Source: Burkholderiales bacterium
GTDB taxonomy: Bacteria > Pseudomonadota > Gammaproteobacteria > Burkholderiales > JAEUOS01
Assembly (NCBI GenBank): GCA_947473125.1
Contig: CANJDH010000016.1
Coordinates: 1 to 64,000 of the forward strand
DNA length: 64,000 nucleotides
Reading direction: 5' to 3'
Shown here: positions 26,053 to 34,418 of the stretch, in pieces
Position numbering within the stretch: position 1 is the first letter of the stretch
How the letters are laid out: each line of letters starts with the position of its first letter
Program-made: the position numbers and the translations under genes
Notes under the pieces: generated by a model
The model's input: only the letters and a program-made list of their open reading frames with translations
Told to the model about the DNA's origin: nothing
Database searches by the model: none

Positions 26053-27263
26053 GCCACCGGCAGGTTATGCACGCCGTAGATCTGCATGTCGTGCTTGAAG
26101 CGGATTTCTTCGAGCGGCACCGCAAGGCGCAGGTTCGGCAGGCGCCGCAGGATCGCCGTGTAGACGATCTGCAATTCGTAGCGCGCCAGCATCTGCCCCA
26201 GGCACTGGTGGATGCCGAAGCCGAACGCCAGGTGCTGCGAAGCATCGCGCGTGATGTCGAGCGTGTCGGGTGCGTCAAACATGCGCTCGTCGCGGTTCGC
26301 CGAGGCCAGCGGCATGAATACGCCCTCGCCCTTCGGGATAGTCACGCCGCCGATCACCACATCTTCTTTCGCAACGCGGCGCGGCGAATACTGCACCGGC
26401 GAGACAAAGCGCAGCAGTTCCTCCACCGCCCCGTCGATCAGCGCCGGGTCGGCCGCCAGGCGCCGGCGCATGGCGTCGTTCTGCAGCAACAGCAGGGTGC
26501 CCATGCCGATCATGTTGGTAGTGGTGTCGTGGCCGGCGCGCAAGATCATCGCGCCGATCTCGGCAAAGTCGTCGCGCGACAACTTGCCGGGCCTGACATG
26601 CTCTTCGATGATGCGGCTGACCATGTCGTCGCCGGGCCGGGCTTCCTTGGTGTCGATCAGGCGCCGCACATAGGCGGCCAGTTCGCGCGCCTTGACTTCC
26701 GCTTCTTCGACCGACTGGGTCAGCCCGTGGCGCGCCACCGCGCAGCGGATAATGAATTCATGGTCTTCATAGGGCGAGCCGAACAGCGCCGACATCACCA
26801 GCGACGGAAACTTCACCGCCAGCATCGCCACCAGGTCGGCCGGCGGGCCGTGTGCTTCGATCTCGTCGAGCAGTTGCTCGGCGATGGCGCTGATCTGCGG
26901 TTTCAGGGCCAGCATGCGCCGCACCGAAAACTCGCGCGTGAACAGGCGCCGGTAGGCGTCGTGATCGGGATTGTCCATGCCGACAAAGGCGCGCTCGTTC
27001 TTGTCTACCGTGACGCGCGCCGGCGTGATTGCCGGAAAGTCCGGATCTGCCATCGCCCCGGAAAAACGCGTGTCGTCGGAGAGCACCTCGCGCACTTCGA
27101 CATGGCGCAACACCAGCCAGGCGCGCTTGCCGTTCCAGAGCGTCACCGGGCACACCGGCGCCGCGGCACGCGCGGCGGCGTATTGCGGCGGCGGGTGGAA
27201 CGGGCAGGTGCGCTGGAACGGAAAGGCCGGCGCCATGTCCGCCATGGGGATGTGGGAATCCAT
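26046..27263 (-). CDS. Cytochrome P450
   Basis: A 405-residue soluble bacterial P450. The oxygen-binding I-helix reads AGHDTT (243-248), the ExxR motif is EELLR (281-285), and the heme loop FGFGIHQCLG puts the thiolate ligand at Cys354. All catalytic motifs are intact. It monooxygenates an unknown, probably hydrophobic substrate using the adjacent 3Fe-4S ferredoxin. As first gene of an operon with ferredoxin, Bug receptor, CoA-transferase and HMG-CoA lyase-like enzyme it may start oxidation of a branched or isoprenoid compound. The start could also be Met7. Confidence 0.93.
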   Translation of the reverse strand: MDSHIPMADMAPAFPFQRTCPFHPPPQYAAARAAAPVCPVTLWNGKRAWLVLRHVEVREVLSDDTRFSGAMADPDFPAITPARVTVDKNERAFVGMDNPDHDAYRRLFTREFSVRRMLALKPQISAIAEQLLDEIEAHGPPADLVAMLAVKFPSLVMSALFGSPYEDHEFIIRCAVARHGLTQSVEEAEVKARELAAYVRRLIDTKEARPGDDMVSRIIEEHVRPGKLSRDDFAEIGAMILRAGHDTTTNMIGMGTLLLLQNDAMRRRLAADPALIDGAVEELLRFVSPVQYSPRRVAKEDVVIGGVTIPKGEGVFMPLASANRDERMFDAPDTLDITRDASQHLAFGFGIHQCLGQMLARYELQIVYTAILRRLPNLRLAVPLEEIRFKHDMQIYGVHNLPVAW

Positions 27264-27287
27264 CGATCGATTTTATGGGAAGCGCCG

Positions 27288-28961
27288 CTACTCGAACGCC
27301 TTGTAAGGGCCGTCCGCGTAAACCACGCGCCCGCCCACCAAGGTAAGCAGCGAGTGGATGGCGCTGATTTCGTCGGCCGGCACCGACAGGTAATCACGGG
27401 AGAGCACGGCGAGGTCGGCGAGTTTTCCGAGCTCGAGCGAACCGCGCCGCGCCTCGTCATGCGCAAACCAGGCGCTGCCGCTGGTGTACATGCGCAGCGC
27501 TTCGATGCGCGTCGGCGTTTCTTCGGGGCCGCGCAAGGCCACGCCGCCGGCCGATTTGCCGTCGAGCATCCAGCGCAGCGCGACGAACGGGTTGTAGTTG
27601 GCAACGCGGTGCGCGTCGGTACCGGCGCCGATGGTCACGCCGACCTTGAGCGCGGTGCGCATCGGCGGCATGCGCGAAAGTGCCGCTGCGCCGCGCGCCT
27701 TGAGCGAACGTTCGCCGTCGTAATACATCGCGTCCTGCATCGCCCAGCCGACGCCCAGCGCCTTCATGCGCGCAAACGTGGCCTCGCTGCCATCGTTGAG
27801 GTGCGCGATCGACCAACGCAGCTTGCCTATCGGGATCTCGCGGTTGACGCGCTCGAACACATCGAGCAAATGGCCTACCGAGGCGTCGCTGTGCCAGTGC
27901 TGCGTCACGGTCATGCCGCGTTCCGCGGCCCAGCGCGCCGCCTGATAGAACTGCTCCTTGTCGGCCTCGGTAGGTTTGTCGTTGTTGTACATGCCGAAGG
28001 TGACGCGCTCGCCGATGCCGTTGAATTTGAGCATGTCGTCGCCGAAGCCCATGGGCAGCAATTGCGTGAGCTCCCTGAACTCCTCCAGTTCCTTGCCGCG
28101 CTTTTGCGAGAAATAAGCGTAAGCCATGCGCACCGTGAGCTGCCGGTCGCGCCACACCTGGAACAGCGGCGCGTATTCTGCCGGCGACATGTTGAAGCCG
28201 CCCGGGTCCACCAGGCCAGTGAGGCCGAGCCGATTCAATTCGCGGAAGAATTTTTTCGTACCCTCAACCTTTTGTTCGAAGCCCGGCAGAGGCAGCTTGT
28301 CGAACAGCGGCACGATGCCGCCGGCAATCGCGCCGGTGGGCTTGCCTTCGGCATCGCGTTCGAACTTGCCGCCGCCGGGCAGGTCGGTTTCGGCATTCAG
28401 GTTAAGTGCCTTGTAGGCGGCGGGCGTGAGCATTGCCCAGCCGTACATCCACTGCACGTAGACCGGGTGGTCGGGCGCAGCCGCGACCAGCTCGGCCTGG
28501 GTCGGGCGGCGCCGCTCCTTGAACTGCTCTTCAGTCCAGCCGCCGGCGACGATCAGCCATTGCCCCGGCTTGGCGGTACGTGCCGCTTCGCGCAGCCGCC
28601 CCAGCGCTTCTTCGAGCGAGGTGGTGCCGAACCAGTGCACCTCGGTGGTGTAGCTCAGCGCCGCGCGAATCGAATGCATGTGTGAATCGATCAGGCCCGG
28701 GATCACGGTGCGCCCGGCGAGGTCGACGACGCGCGTCTGTTTGCCGGCAAGGCGCCCAACCGCCGCCGAGCTACCGAGCGCGACGATGCGCCCGTCGCGA
28801 ATCGCCAGCGCCTGGTGCGTGCTACCTTGCGCGTCGGCGCTGACAATCTTGCCCTTGATGAGGATGGTGTCGGGCGCCTGTGCGAGCGCGGCGCCGCTCA
28901 AGGCGACACCGCAGGCGCCAATGGCGACGGACAACAAGGCACGGCGAAACAGACTGAACAA
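27288..28961 (-). CDS. Exported amidohydrolase (YtcJ-like amidohydrolase 3 family)
   Basis: A 557-residue metal-dependent hydrolase with a signal peptide (RRALLSVAIGACGVALSG...LAQAP), so it is probably periplasmic. The metal-binding GLIDSHMHS lies at about residues 90-98 after the typical beta-sandwich start ILIKGKIVSAD; further ligands are in QHWHSDAS, IAHLND and IGAGTDAHR. The family cleaves C-N bonds of amides and cyclic imides. It is 24 nt upstream of the P450 gene on the same strand and may belong to that operon. Confidence 0.85.
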   Translation of the reverse strand: MFSLFRRALLSVAIGACGVALSGAALAQAPDTILIKGKIVSADAQGSTHQALAIRDGRIVALGSSAAVGRLAGKQTRVVDLAGRTVIPGLIDSHMHSIRAALSYTTEVHWFGTTSLEEALGRLREAARTAKPGQWLIVAGGWTEEQFKERRRPTQAELVAAAPDHPVYVQWMYGWAMLTPAAYKALNLNAETDLPGGGKFERDAEGKPTGAIAGGIVPLFDKLPLPGFEQKVEGTKKFFRELNRLGLTGLVDPGGFNMSPAEYAPLFQVWRDRQLTVRMAYAYFSQKRGKELEEFRELTQLLPMGFGDDMLKFNGIGERVTFGMYNNDKPTEADKEQFYQAARWAAERGMTVTQHWHSDASVGHLLDVFERVNREIPIGKLRWSIAHLNDGSEATFARMKALGVGWAMQDAMYYDGERSLKARGAAALSRMPPMRTALKVGVTIGAGTDAHRVANYNPFVALRWMLDGKSAGGVALRGPEETPTRIEALRMYTSGSAWFAHDEARRGSLELGKLADLAVLSRDYLSVPADEISAIHSLLTLVGGRVVYADGPYKAFE

Positions 28962-29022
28962 GGCGGAACTCCTTTAGATAGACAAGCAGCGCGGCAAGGC
29001 CGAGCACGGATTCTAGATCGGC

Positions 29023-29463
29023 CTAGCGCAGCTCGCGCCGCGGGCTTGAGATGGCGATGAATATCTCGCGCAGGAACATCACCAGCCCGCCGATGAATGC
29101 CATCATCGCCATTGCAAACAACGCGGCGATGTATTTGGACAGGTTCGCCGCGATGAACGCATCGAGAAAGGCGACGATGATCAGCAAGCCGACAAACAAT
29201 GCGCAAAACACCTCGAAGGTCATCGCGAAGTAGATCAGCTTGAGGCGGCGCGCAAGTCGGTCGCTTTCGGCCTGCGCGCGCGGCAGTTCCTCGACGCTGA
29301 ACGGCTCCTTGCGGTCTTCATAGTGGCGCATCCGGTCGACCACGCGCGCCAGGCGATTGGCAAGCACGCCGACGATCGCCGCCACCGCATTGAGCAGGAA
29401 CACCGGCGCGATCGCCAGCTGAATCACATGCGTGATGTCGGTGATGTTGAGCTGGGGGAACAT
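29023..29463 (-). CDS. DUF2721 family membrane protein
   Basis: A 146-residue inner-membrane protein with three hydrophobic segments (about 13-37, 78-102, 112-135). The N-terminal ITDITHVIQLAIAPVFLL and a basic segment with LARVVDRMR match DUF2721 proteins of unknown function. It lies between the amidohydrolase and the DHDPS-family gene on the same strand with small gaps. No function is proposed. Confidence 0.8.
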   Translation of the reverse strand: MFPQLNITDITHVIQLAIAPVFLLNAVAAIVGVLANRLARVVDRMRHYEDRKEPFSVEELPRAQAESDRLARRLKLIYFAMTFEVFCALFVGLLIIVAFLDAFIAANLSKYIAALFAMAMMAFIGGLVMFLREIFIAISSPRRELR

Positions 29464-29481
29464 GACGCCTCCGATACTGTG

Positions 29482-30411
29482 CTACTTGCCCCAGCGCAAC
29501 GCGATCGGGTCCAGTTCCCTCACCAGTTCCAGCAGCCCGGCCCGCGTCGCCGGGTGCAGCGCCTCGAGCGGGTGCCGAACCGCGTCGCTCCTGATGACGC
29601 CGCCTTCCATCATCACGGTTTTGCAGGCGCGCAGGCCGCACTGGCGGTTCTCAAAATTGATCAGCGGCAGGAGACGCGCATACAGTGCCGCCGCTTCGAC
29701 GCGCTTGCCGGCAAGGAAATTGACCACCACCGGCTTGACCAGGTCGGAAACCATCGCGCTGGTCATGGTGCCGGTGGCGCCGGCGTCCAGGTCGGCCATC
29801 AGGGTGATGCCTTCCTCGCCATCGAAGGGCCCGGCGATCGACGCACCGCCGGCCGCGACCAGCGCGCGCAACTTGGCCGCGGCGTTCGGCACCTCGATCT
29901 TGAAGTAGCGCACCTGCGGCACTTCCTTGGCGAGGCGCACCAGCAGCGGCACGGAGAGGTTGGTGCCGGAGAGCGGCGCGTCCTGCACCATGATCGGCAC
30001 CGGGGCCGCCGCCGCGATCGCCGCGAAGTGTTCGACGATGCCCTTCTCGTCGGCGCGCAGCGAGGCGCCGTGGTAGGGCGGCATCAGCATCAGCATCTTT
30101 GCGCCGGCGACCACCGCGCGTTGGGCGCGCGCCGCAGCGATGCGCGTCGAGTAGTGGCTGCAGGTGACGATCACCGGCACCCGGCCGGCCACTTGGGCAA
30201 GGCACAGGTCGAGCAGGGTGTCGCGCTCTTCGTCGGTGAGCAGGAACTGCTCGGAATAGTTGGCAAGGATGCAGATGCCGTCGACGCCCTGGTCGATCAT
30301 GCAGTCGAGCACGCGGCGCATGCCGGGCAGGTCGAGGTCGCCGTTGGCGGCGAACGGCGTCGGGGCGATCGGGTAAATGCCGGTCCAGGGTTTGTCGGCG
30401 AAGGCGGGCAT
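29482..30411 (-). CDS. Dihydrodipicolinate synthase (DapA/NAL) family protein
   Basis: A 309-residue class I aldolase of the N-acetylneuraminate lyase family. The Schiff-base lysine is Lys171 in YFKIEVPN; an aromatic residue is present in MPPYHG. The G-x-[ST] carbonyl-binding signature of genuine DapA is not clear (ANYSEQF here), so it is probably a catabolic lyase or dehydratase of a sugar acid or aromatic aldehyde, not a lysine enzyme. The ATG at 30411 (MPAFADK) is chosen because the upstream part is unlike the family. Confidence 0.85.
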   Translation of the reverse strand: MPAFADKPWTGIYPIAPTPFAANGDLDLPGMRRVLDCMIDQGVDGICILANYSEQFLLTDEERDTLLDLCLAQVAGRVPVIVTCSHYSTRIAAARAQRAVVAGAKMLMLMPPYHGASLRADEKGIVEHFAAIAAAAPVPIMVQDAPLSGTNLSVPLLVRLAKEVPQVRYFKIEVPNAAAKLRALVAAGGASIAGPFDGEEGITLMADLDAGATGTMTSAMVSDLVKPVVVNFLAGKRVEAAALYARLLPLINFENRQCGLRACKTVMMEGGVIRSDAVRHPLEALHPATRAGLLELVRELDPIALRWGK

Positions 30412-30425
30412 AGGCTTGTCTCGGG

Positions 30426-31181
30426 TTATTTTTTTCTGAACAGGATCACATGTTGCCACGGCAGGCCGTTTGCCGTGCGCTCCCACTCCAATGCATGGCG
30501 CGCCGCCTCGCGCCTGACCTGCGCCTCGCTCATCTTGTGCAGCGCCTTGATCGGCACGTTCGGGTCTTCGGCGCGGTATTCGACAAAGGCCACGCGCCCG
30601 CCGGGCTTGAGTGCGCGCACGATGCTGGCCAGCACCTCGTAGGGGAATTCGAGCTCGTGGTAGACATCGACCATCAGCGCGAGGTCGAGCGATGCCGGCG
30701 CCAGCTTCACGTCGATAGTGGAGCCGAGCACCGGCTTGAGATGCCCCAGGCCGGGACGCTGCGCCTGCGCTTCCAGCATGCGAACCATCTCGGGCTGTAC
30801 GTCTACCGCATACACGATGCCACCGGTACCGACAGCCGCAGCAATGCGCCGCGCGAAATACCCGGAGCCCGCACCCACATCGGCCACCACCATGCCCGGT
30901 TGCAGCGCCAGTATCGGCAGCAGAAGGTCAGTGCGTTCCTCACGTTCACGCTCCTCACGCTCGAGCCAGGACGCGCCCTGCCAGCCCATGACATGCGAAA
31001 TTTCGCGCCCCATGTAGAACTTGCCGATACCGTCGGCGCTGGCGGGGCGGCGCTGGTAGAGCGATTCCTGCGCCCACGCAGGTGCGAACACCACGAAGCA
31101 CGCGGCGCTTAGGAAGCGACGACGCAGGGCCAGTGGCTGAAAACCGTTGGTGGAAGCGCTTTTCAGGCTCTTATACCCCAA
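30426..31181 (-). CDS. SAM-dependent methyltransferase with N-terminal signal peptide
   Basis: A protein of about 251 residues. Residues 36-251 are a class I methyltransferase (VADVGAGSGYFARRIA, YAVDVQPEM, LALMVDVYHELEFP). Before it comes a basic, hydrophobic signal-like segment (LALRRRFLSAACFVVFAPAWAQ), suggesting export, which is odd for an enzyme using cytoplasmic SAM. The only start upstream of this segment is a TTG at 31181 next to the hepT stop, and codons in between read through repeat copy 3. The start is therefore uncertain. Function unknown. Confidence 0.7.
   Translation of the reverse strand: MGYKSLKSASTNGFQPLALRRRFLSAACFVVFAPAWAQESLYQRRPASADGIGKFYMGREISHVMGWQGASWLEREEREREERTDLLLPILALQPGMVVADVGAGSGYFARRIAAAVGTGGIVYAVDVQPEMVRMLEAQAQRPGLGHLKPVLGSTIDVKLAPASLDLALMVDVYHELEFPYEVLASIVRALKPGGRVAFVEYRAEDPNVPIKALHKMSEAQVRREAARHALEWERTANGLPWQHVILFRKK
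31136..31168 (+). repeat. Dispersed imperfect-palindromic repeat, copy 3
   Basis: CTGAAAA and TTTTCAG form a 7-bp stem around the loop CCGTTGGTGGAAGCGC. The core matches copies at 18705, 46073 and others. This copy lies inside the apparent N-terminal coding region of the exported methyltransferase. Confidence 0.65.
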
Positions 31182-31526
31182 TCAACTTCCAACAGCCGGC
31201 AAACGCACCAACAAATCCGGCAGCGCCGATAGCACCGTCTCCCAGACAATTTCAAGATCGGTATCGAAGTATCCGTGGGCGATGCGGTTCCGCATCCCGC
31301 GCATGCTCTGCCACGGTACATCGGGATGGCTTTGAGTGAATCCGGGATGATCCTGCATCAGTTTGGCGGCCGCTTCGCCGATGATGACCAGATTCATGAT
31401 CACCGCTTGCTGGGTGCGGGTGTCGGTAAGAAAGTCTTCTCTGCGCATTCCCTCAACGTACGAAACAGCGAGGCGCGCCGATTGCGCCATATGCCCGAGC
31501 AATTCAGCCCGGCGCTCGTCGCTCAT
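31182..31526 (-). CDS. hepT: HepT-type toxin (DUF86/HEPN ribonuclease)
   Basis: A 114-residue HEPN-domain protein with the catalytic RX4HXY motif at Arg79-NRIA-His84-Gly-Tyr86. HepT toxins cleave RNA and are silenced by adenylylation of the motif Tyr by the partner MntA. The start overlaps the mntA stop as ATGA, the usual gene order. The last codon is directly followed by the methyltransferase start. Confidence 0.9.
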   Translation of the reverse strand: MSDERRAELLGHMAQSARLAVSYVEGMRREDFLTDTRTQQAVIMNLVIIGEAAAKLMQDHPGFTQSHPDVPWQSMRGMRNRIAHGYFDTDLEIVWETVLSALPDLLVRLPAVGS

Positions 31527-31813
31527 ACCGGGACAGCTTCGTTCAGCACCCGCTCGCGAAACCTCGCCGGCAGATCCCCCGGCGTCAGCAAGTCCACGCG
31601 CACCCCGAGCAGCTCCTCCAGCGCCACCTGCAACCCGCCGAGGTCAAACAGTGTGGCGCCCGGCAATGCATCAACGAGAAGGTCAAGGTCACTGCCTTCC
31701 TTGTCATCACCACGCCGGGCCGAACCAAAGACGCGCACATTCCGCGCCTTGGACCTGGCGGTCAATGCGAGAACTTCATTGCGCTTGAGCGCAAGAATTT
31801 GGGAAGGCTGCAT
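31523..31813 (-). CDS. mntA: MntA-type antitoxin (minimal nucleotidyltransferase)
   Basis: A 96-residue minimal nucleotidyltransferase with the signature GSX10DXD (Gly30-Ser31 to Asp42-Leu-Asp44), which binds metal and ATP. By family knowledge it transfers AMP to the HepT toxin. All signature residues are intact, so the pair looks functional. A good promoter lies 30 nt upstream. Confidence 0.9.
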   Translation of the reverse strand: MQPSQILALKRNEVLALTARSKARNVRVFGSARRGDDKEGSDLDLLVDALPGATLFDLGGLQVALEELLGVRVDLLTPGDLPARFRERVLNEAVPV

Positions 31814-31842
31814 GGCACGACTTGGTTGAATCCAGTGCTTCT

Positions 31843-31871
31843 ATTCTACTTTGCAATATAGTCGAGGTAAA
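31843..31871 (-). promoter_or_regulatory. Sigma-70 promoter of mntA-hepT
   Basis: On the minus strand TTTACC (-35, 31866-31871) and TAGAAT (-10, 31843-31848) are separated by exactly 17 nt; the -10 matches the consensus at five of six positions. The start codon of mntA is 30 nt downstream. Confidence 0.6.
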
Positions 31872-31930
31872 CGAGCCACAACCCTTGGTAATGGGAGAAG
31901 ATCTCAGGTCAATGGCCGAGAGCGAACGCC

Positions 31931-32436
31931 CTACTTCACCCGCTTGTAAAAATTCGAAGCCGACCCGCGCCCACCGGCCACATTGGGGTTGGTGTTCTGG
32001 AATTCATCGGCGGTCAGGCGGTCGTGGTACGTGTCTGCGCCTCGCCTTCCCAGTTGGGAAACGAACTGGACACGATCTGGAAGGTGACGGTCTTCTTGTC
32101 TTCATCGACGCTGTTGGTGCCGAACACCGACAGGCTGCGCTTCATGATGGCCGCGTATTCCTCGGGCGTGCCGGTGAGGCGGTTGTTGGAAGCGATCTTC
32201 GGCACATCGCTCGCGACATGGATCTGCGTGAAGCGGCCGTCGGGTGTGAATACGAGAATGCCATTCGGCTTCTCGCCGAAAGGGAAGGACTTCGCGCCGT
32301 CCGGGGCCTTGACTTCGGCGACGATGAAATCCCCGGTGCCGAGGATCTGGTCTTTGAGCAGCTTTGATGGCTGGGTACTTGCGGCGCCACACGCGAGCAA
32401 CACGTAAGCACACAAAGTGTACGCAGACATCGGCAT
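31931..32436 (-). pseudogene. Lipocalin-like lipoprotein, frameshifted near its 3' end
   Basis: The main frame encodes a lipoprotein signal with lipobox LLAC, then a lipocalin-like domain (PFGEKPNGILVFTPDGRFTQ, TFQIVSSSFPNWEGEAQ). It stops early at 32014 after TRTTTA. In another frame the sequence continues directly with RLTADEFQNTNPNVAGG...FYKRVK and a stop at 31931, the ending expected of this family. One base appears lost near 32018-32026, either a real mutation or a sequencing error. The start is uncertain: ATGs at 32436 and 32430 fit the signal peptide, but the frame is open to 32580. Confidence 0.7.
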
Positions 32437-32565
32437 CAATCTTTGCAGCAACGCGATCTTTTTTCTCCAGACGACAAGGTGTATGCCAACGACCCACCGC
32501 AGGGCAAGGTCTTTTCGCATGGTGCGCAAGGACGGCCGCGACCACCAGAGGAGAACGTGCCGAAG

Positions 32566-32595
32566 AATAGCCCCCACCAACGGTTTGAAGCCGCC
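32566..32595 (-). repeat. Dispersed repeat, copy 4 (inverted, without clear hairpin)
   Basis: Read on the minus strand this is TTCAAACCGTTGGTGGGGGC, sharing AAACCGTTGGTGG with copies 1 and 3. The arms do not pair well here. It lies in the gap between the lipocalin-like pseudogene and the Cys-rich small protein. Confidence 0.5.
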
Positions 32596-32651
32596 ATCTG
32601 CAGACAGGGGATGTCGTGTATCCTGACCCGCTTACCCGAGGAGGATTGACC

Positions 32652-32786
32652 ATGACACTTTGCCCAATCGCAATCGTTGCCGGCTGCAAGAAATGCCCGG
32701 CCTTTTCGGTGTGCCCCCTGAAATCCGTGATCGGCGATGCGCCGCCAGCCGACGACAAGAAGGCCGACGACGAGAAAAAGAAGTAA
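32652..32786 (+). CDS. Small Cys-rich protein, 44 aa, unknown function
   Basis: A short gene with a very strong ribosome site (GAGGAGG, 7 nt before the ATG). The product has four cysteines in CPIAIVAGCKKCPAFSVCP (C-x7-C-x2-C-x5-C, three of the Cys next to Pro), followed by a flexible tail rich in Asp and Lys (ADDKKADDEKKK). The spacing suggests a metal or Fe-S site. There is no signal peptide. It precedes the yaiI gene by 29 nt on the same strand. I do not recognise a named family; similar short proteins probably exist in related betaproteobacteria, but I cannot verify that here. Confidence 0.75.
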   Translation: MTLCPIAIVAGCKKCPAFSVCPLKSVIGDAPPADDKKADDEKKK

Positions 32787-32815
32787 CTCCGTACTGACGC
32801 ACGCGGCGGCGCAAC

Positions 32816-33280
32816 TTGCACATCTGGGTTGACGCCGACGCCTGCCCGGGCGCGATCAAGGAAATCCTGTATCGCGCCGCCGAGCGCCTGCAGATCGGCA
32901 TGACGCTGGTGGCCAACCAGCCGCTGCGTGCTCCCCCTTCAAAGTACATTCGCACCCTGCAGGTGATGCCGGGCTTCGACGTGGCCGACCAGCGCATCGT
33001 CGCCGAGGTGGCGCCCGGCGACCTGGTGATTACCGCCGACATTCCGCTCGCGGCCGACGTGCTGGCGCGCGAAGCCCACGCGCTCAATCCGCGCGGCGAG
33101 TTGTACAGCGAGCACAACATTGCACAGGCGCTCTCCTTGCGCGATTTTCTCGACCAGTTGCGCTCGACCGGGGTCGAAACCGGCGGGCCGGCGCCGTTCA
33201 GCGCCGCCGACACGCGCGCGTTTGCGCGCGAGCTGGATCGTTTTTTGATGCGGCAGCAGGCGGCACCCAAACCCGACTGA
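32816..33280 (+). CDS. YaiI/YqxD family protein (UPF0178)
   Basis: A 154-residue protein matching UPF0178: [16 protein letters not shown] at the N-terminus, [13 protein letters not shown], and ALNPRGELY. The fold is PIN/NYN-like, and the clustered aspartates near the N-terminus suggest a metal-dependent nuclease, but the activity is not established. It begins at a TTG (32816); no ATG is available without losing the conserved DADACP. Confidence 0.88.
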   Translation: MHIWVDADACPGAIKEILYRAAERLQIGMTLVANQPLRAPPSKYIRTLQVMPGFDVADQRIVAEVAPGDLVITADIPLAADVLAREAHALNPRGELYSEHNIAQALSLRDFLDQLRSTGVETGGPAPFSAADTRAFARELDRFLMRQQAAPKPD

Positions 33281-33419
33281 TGCAGTCTGCGAGCGGGTGG
33301 TACATTTACCGTGCCGCAGTGGATTCGGGCATGTGGCTTGCTTGGCTTTGTACAGCCTGTTTCGCAAAGGCGGCGCCGCCCCGTGGCGTTCCCCACCACC
33401 CAAACACATGGAGTCATTC

Positions 33420-34418
33420 ATGCATTGCTCCCGCCGTTTCGCCCTGGCCCGCATCGTGGCCGCAGGTTCCGCCGCCCTGAGCCTGACTCGGGCCCTGCCC
33501 GGGCTCGCACAAGCGCAGGCCTGGCCACGCCAGCCGATCAGGATGGTGGTGACGTTTCCGCCGGGCGGGTCTTCCGACATCGTCGCGCGCGTGCTTGCGC
33601 CCCTGCTGGGCGAGAAGCTCGGGCAGTCGATCATCATCGACAATCGCCCCGGCGCCGGCGCCACACTCGGCGCGAAGGCGGTCGCCGATGCGCCTGCCGA
33701 TGGTTACACCCTGATGCTGTCGAACACCACGCCGATCAGCATTTCGCCGTTCATGCTCGACAAGATGACCTACGACCCGGTAAAAAACTTCACGCACATC
33801 TTCTACATCGGCGCCGTACCCAACGTGTTTGCGGTGCACCCCTCGGTACCGGTGAAAAACATGGCCGAGTTCAGCGCCTGGCTGAAATCGCAGAAAGACC
33901 CGGTGCCGTTCGGCAGCGGCGGTGTCGGCTCGATCGGCCACATCGTCGGCGAGATCTACAAAAACAATAGTGGCACGCAACTCGTGCACGTGCCCTACAA
34001 GGGCTCGAGCCCGATGCACAACGACCTGCTCGGCGGCACCATCAAGGTCGCGGTGGACAGCCTGCCGCAAAACATCCCCTACATGAAGAGCGGGCAGTTG
34101 CGCCTGCTCGCGGTGACCTCGCGCGAGCGCATGGCCACCGTGCCGGACATCCCGACGGTATTCGAAGCCGGCTTCCCCAACCTGGTGGCGGAGAATTTCC
34201 TGGGCATATCGGCCCCGGCCGGCGTGCCGCGCGAGGTGGTCGAGAAGATCCACACCGCCATGGCGGAAATCATCAAGCGCCCCGACGTGCTGCGCAAGCT
34301 CGATGACCTGGGCATTTCGCCGCGCGTCATGTCGCCGGCGGAGTTCACCGGCTTCGTCGCGAACCAGGTGAACGCCTGGGCCCCGGCAGTGAAATCTTCG
34401 GGAGCCAGGCTCAATTGA
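33420..34418 (+). CDS. Bug/TctC-type extracytoplasmic substrate-binding protein
   Basis: A 332-residue TTT receptor. The ATG at 33420 has GGAG 6 nt upstream. A long basic, Ala-rich signal peptide ends near AQAQAWP; motifs TFPPGGSSDIVAR, DNRPGAGA and ADGYTL follow. Its stop overlaps the TTG start of a BMP-like gene (TTGA), so the two proteins are translationally coupled. Ligand unknown. Confidence 0.9.
   Translation: MHCSRRFALARIVAAGSAALSLTRALPGLAQAQAWPRQPIRMVVTFPPGGSSDIVARVLAPLLGEKLGQSIIIDNRPGAGATLGAKAVADAPADGYTLMLSNTTPISISPFMLDKMTYDPVKNFTHIFYIGAVPNVFAVHPSVPVKNMAEFSAWLKSQKDPVPFGSGGVGSIGHIVGEIYKNNSGTQLVHVPYKGSSPMHNDLLGGTIKVAVDSLPQNIPYMKSGQLRLLAVTSRERMATVPDIPTVFEAGFPNLVAENFLGISAPAGVPREVVEKIHTAMAEIIKRPDVLRKLDDLGISPRVMSPAEFTGFVANQVNAWAPAVKSSGARLN

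Noticed and set aside
26067-28685. 872-codon open frame on the plus strand opposite the P450 and amidohydrolase genes
   Set aside because: Arg/His/Ala-rich composition with no recognisable motif, lying antisense to two genes with intact catalytic motifs; typical of GC-rich DNA.
29482-30411. Annotation as lysine-biosynthesis DapA
   Set aside because: The Schiff-base Lys is present but the usual G-x-[ST] pocket is not, and neighbours are catabolic; a broader family call is safer.
31822-32367. 181-codon plus-strand frame across the lipocalin-like gene
   Set aside because: The minus strand carries lipobox and domain motifs; this frame has none.
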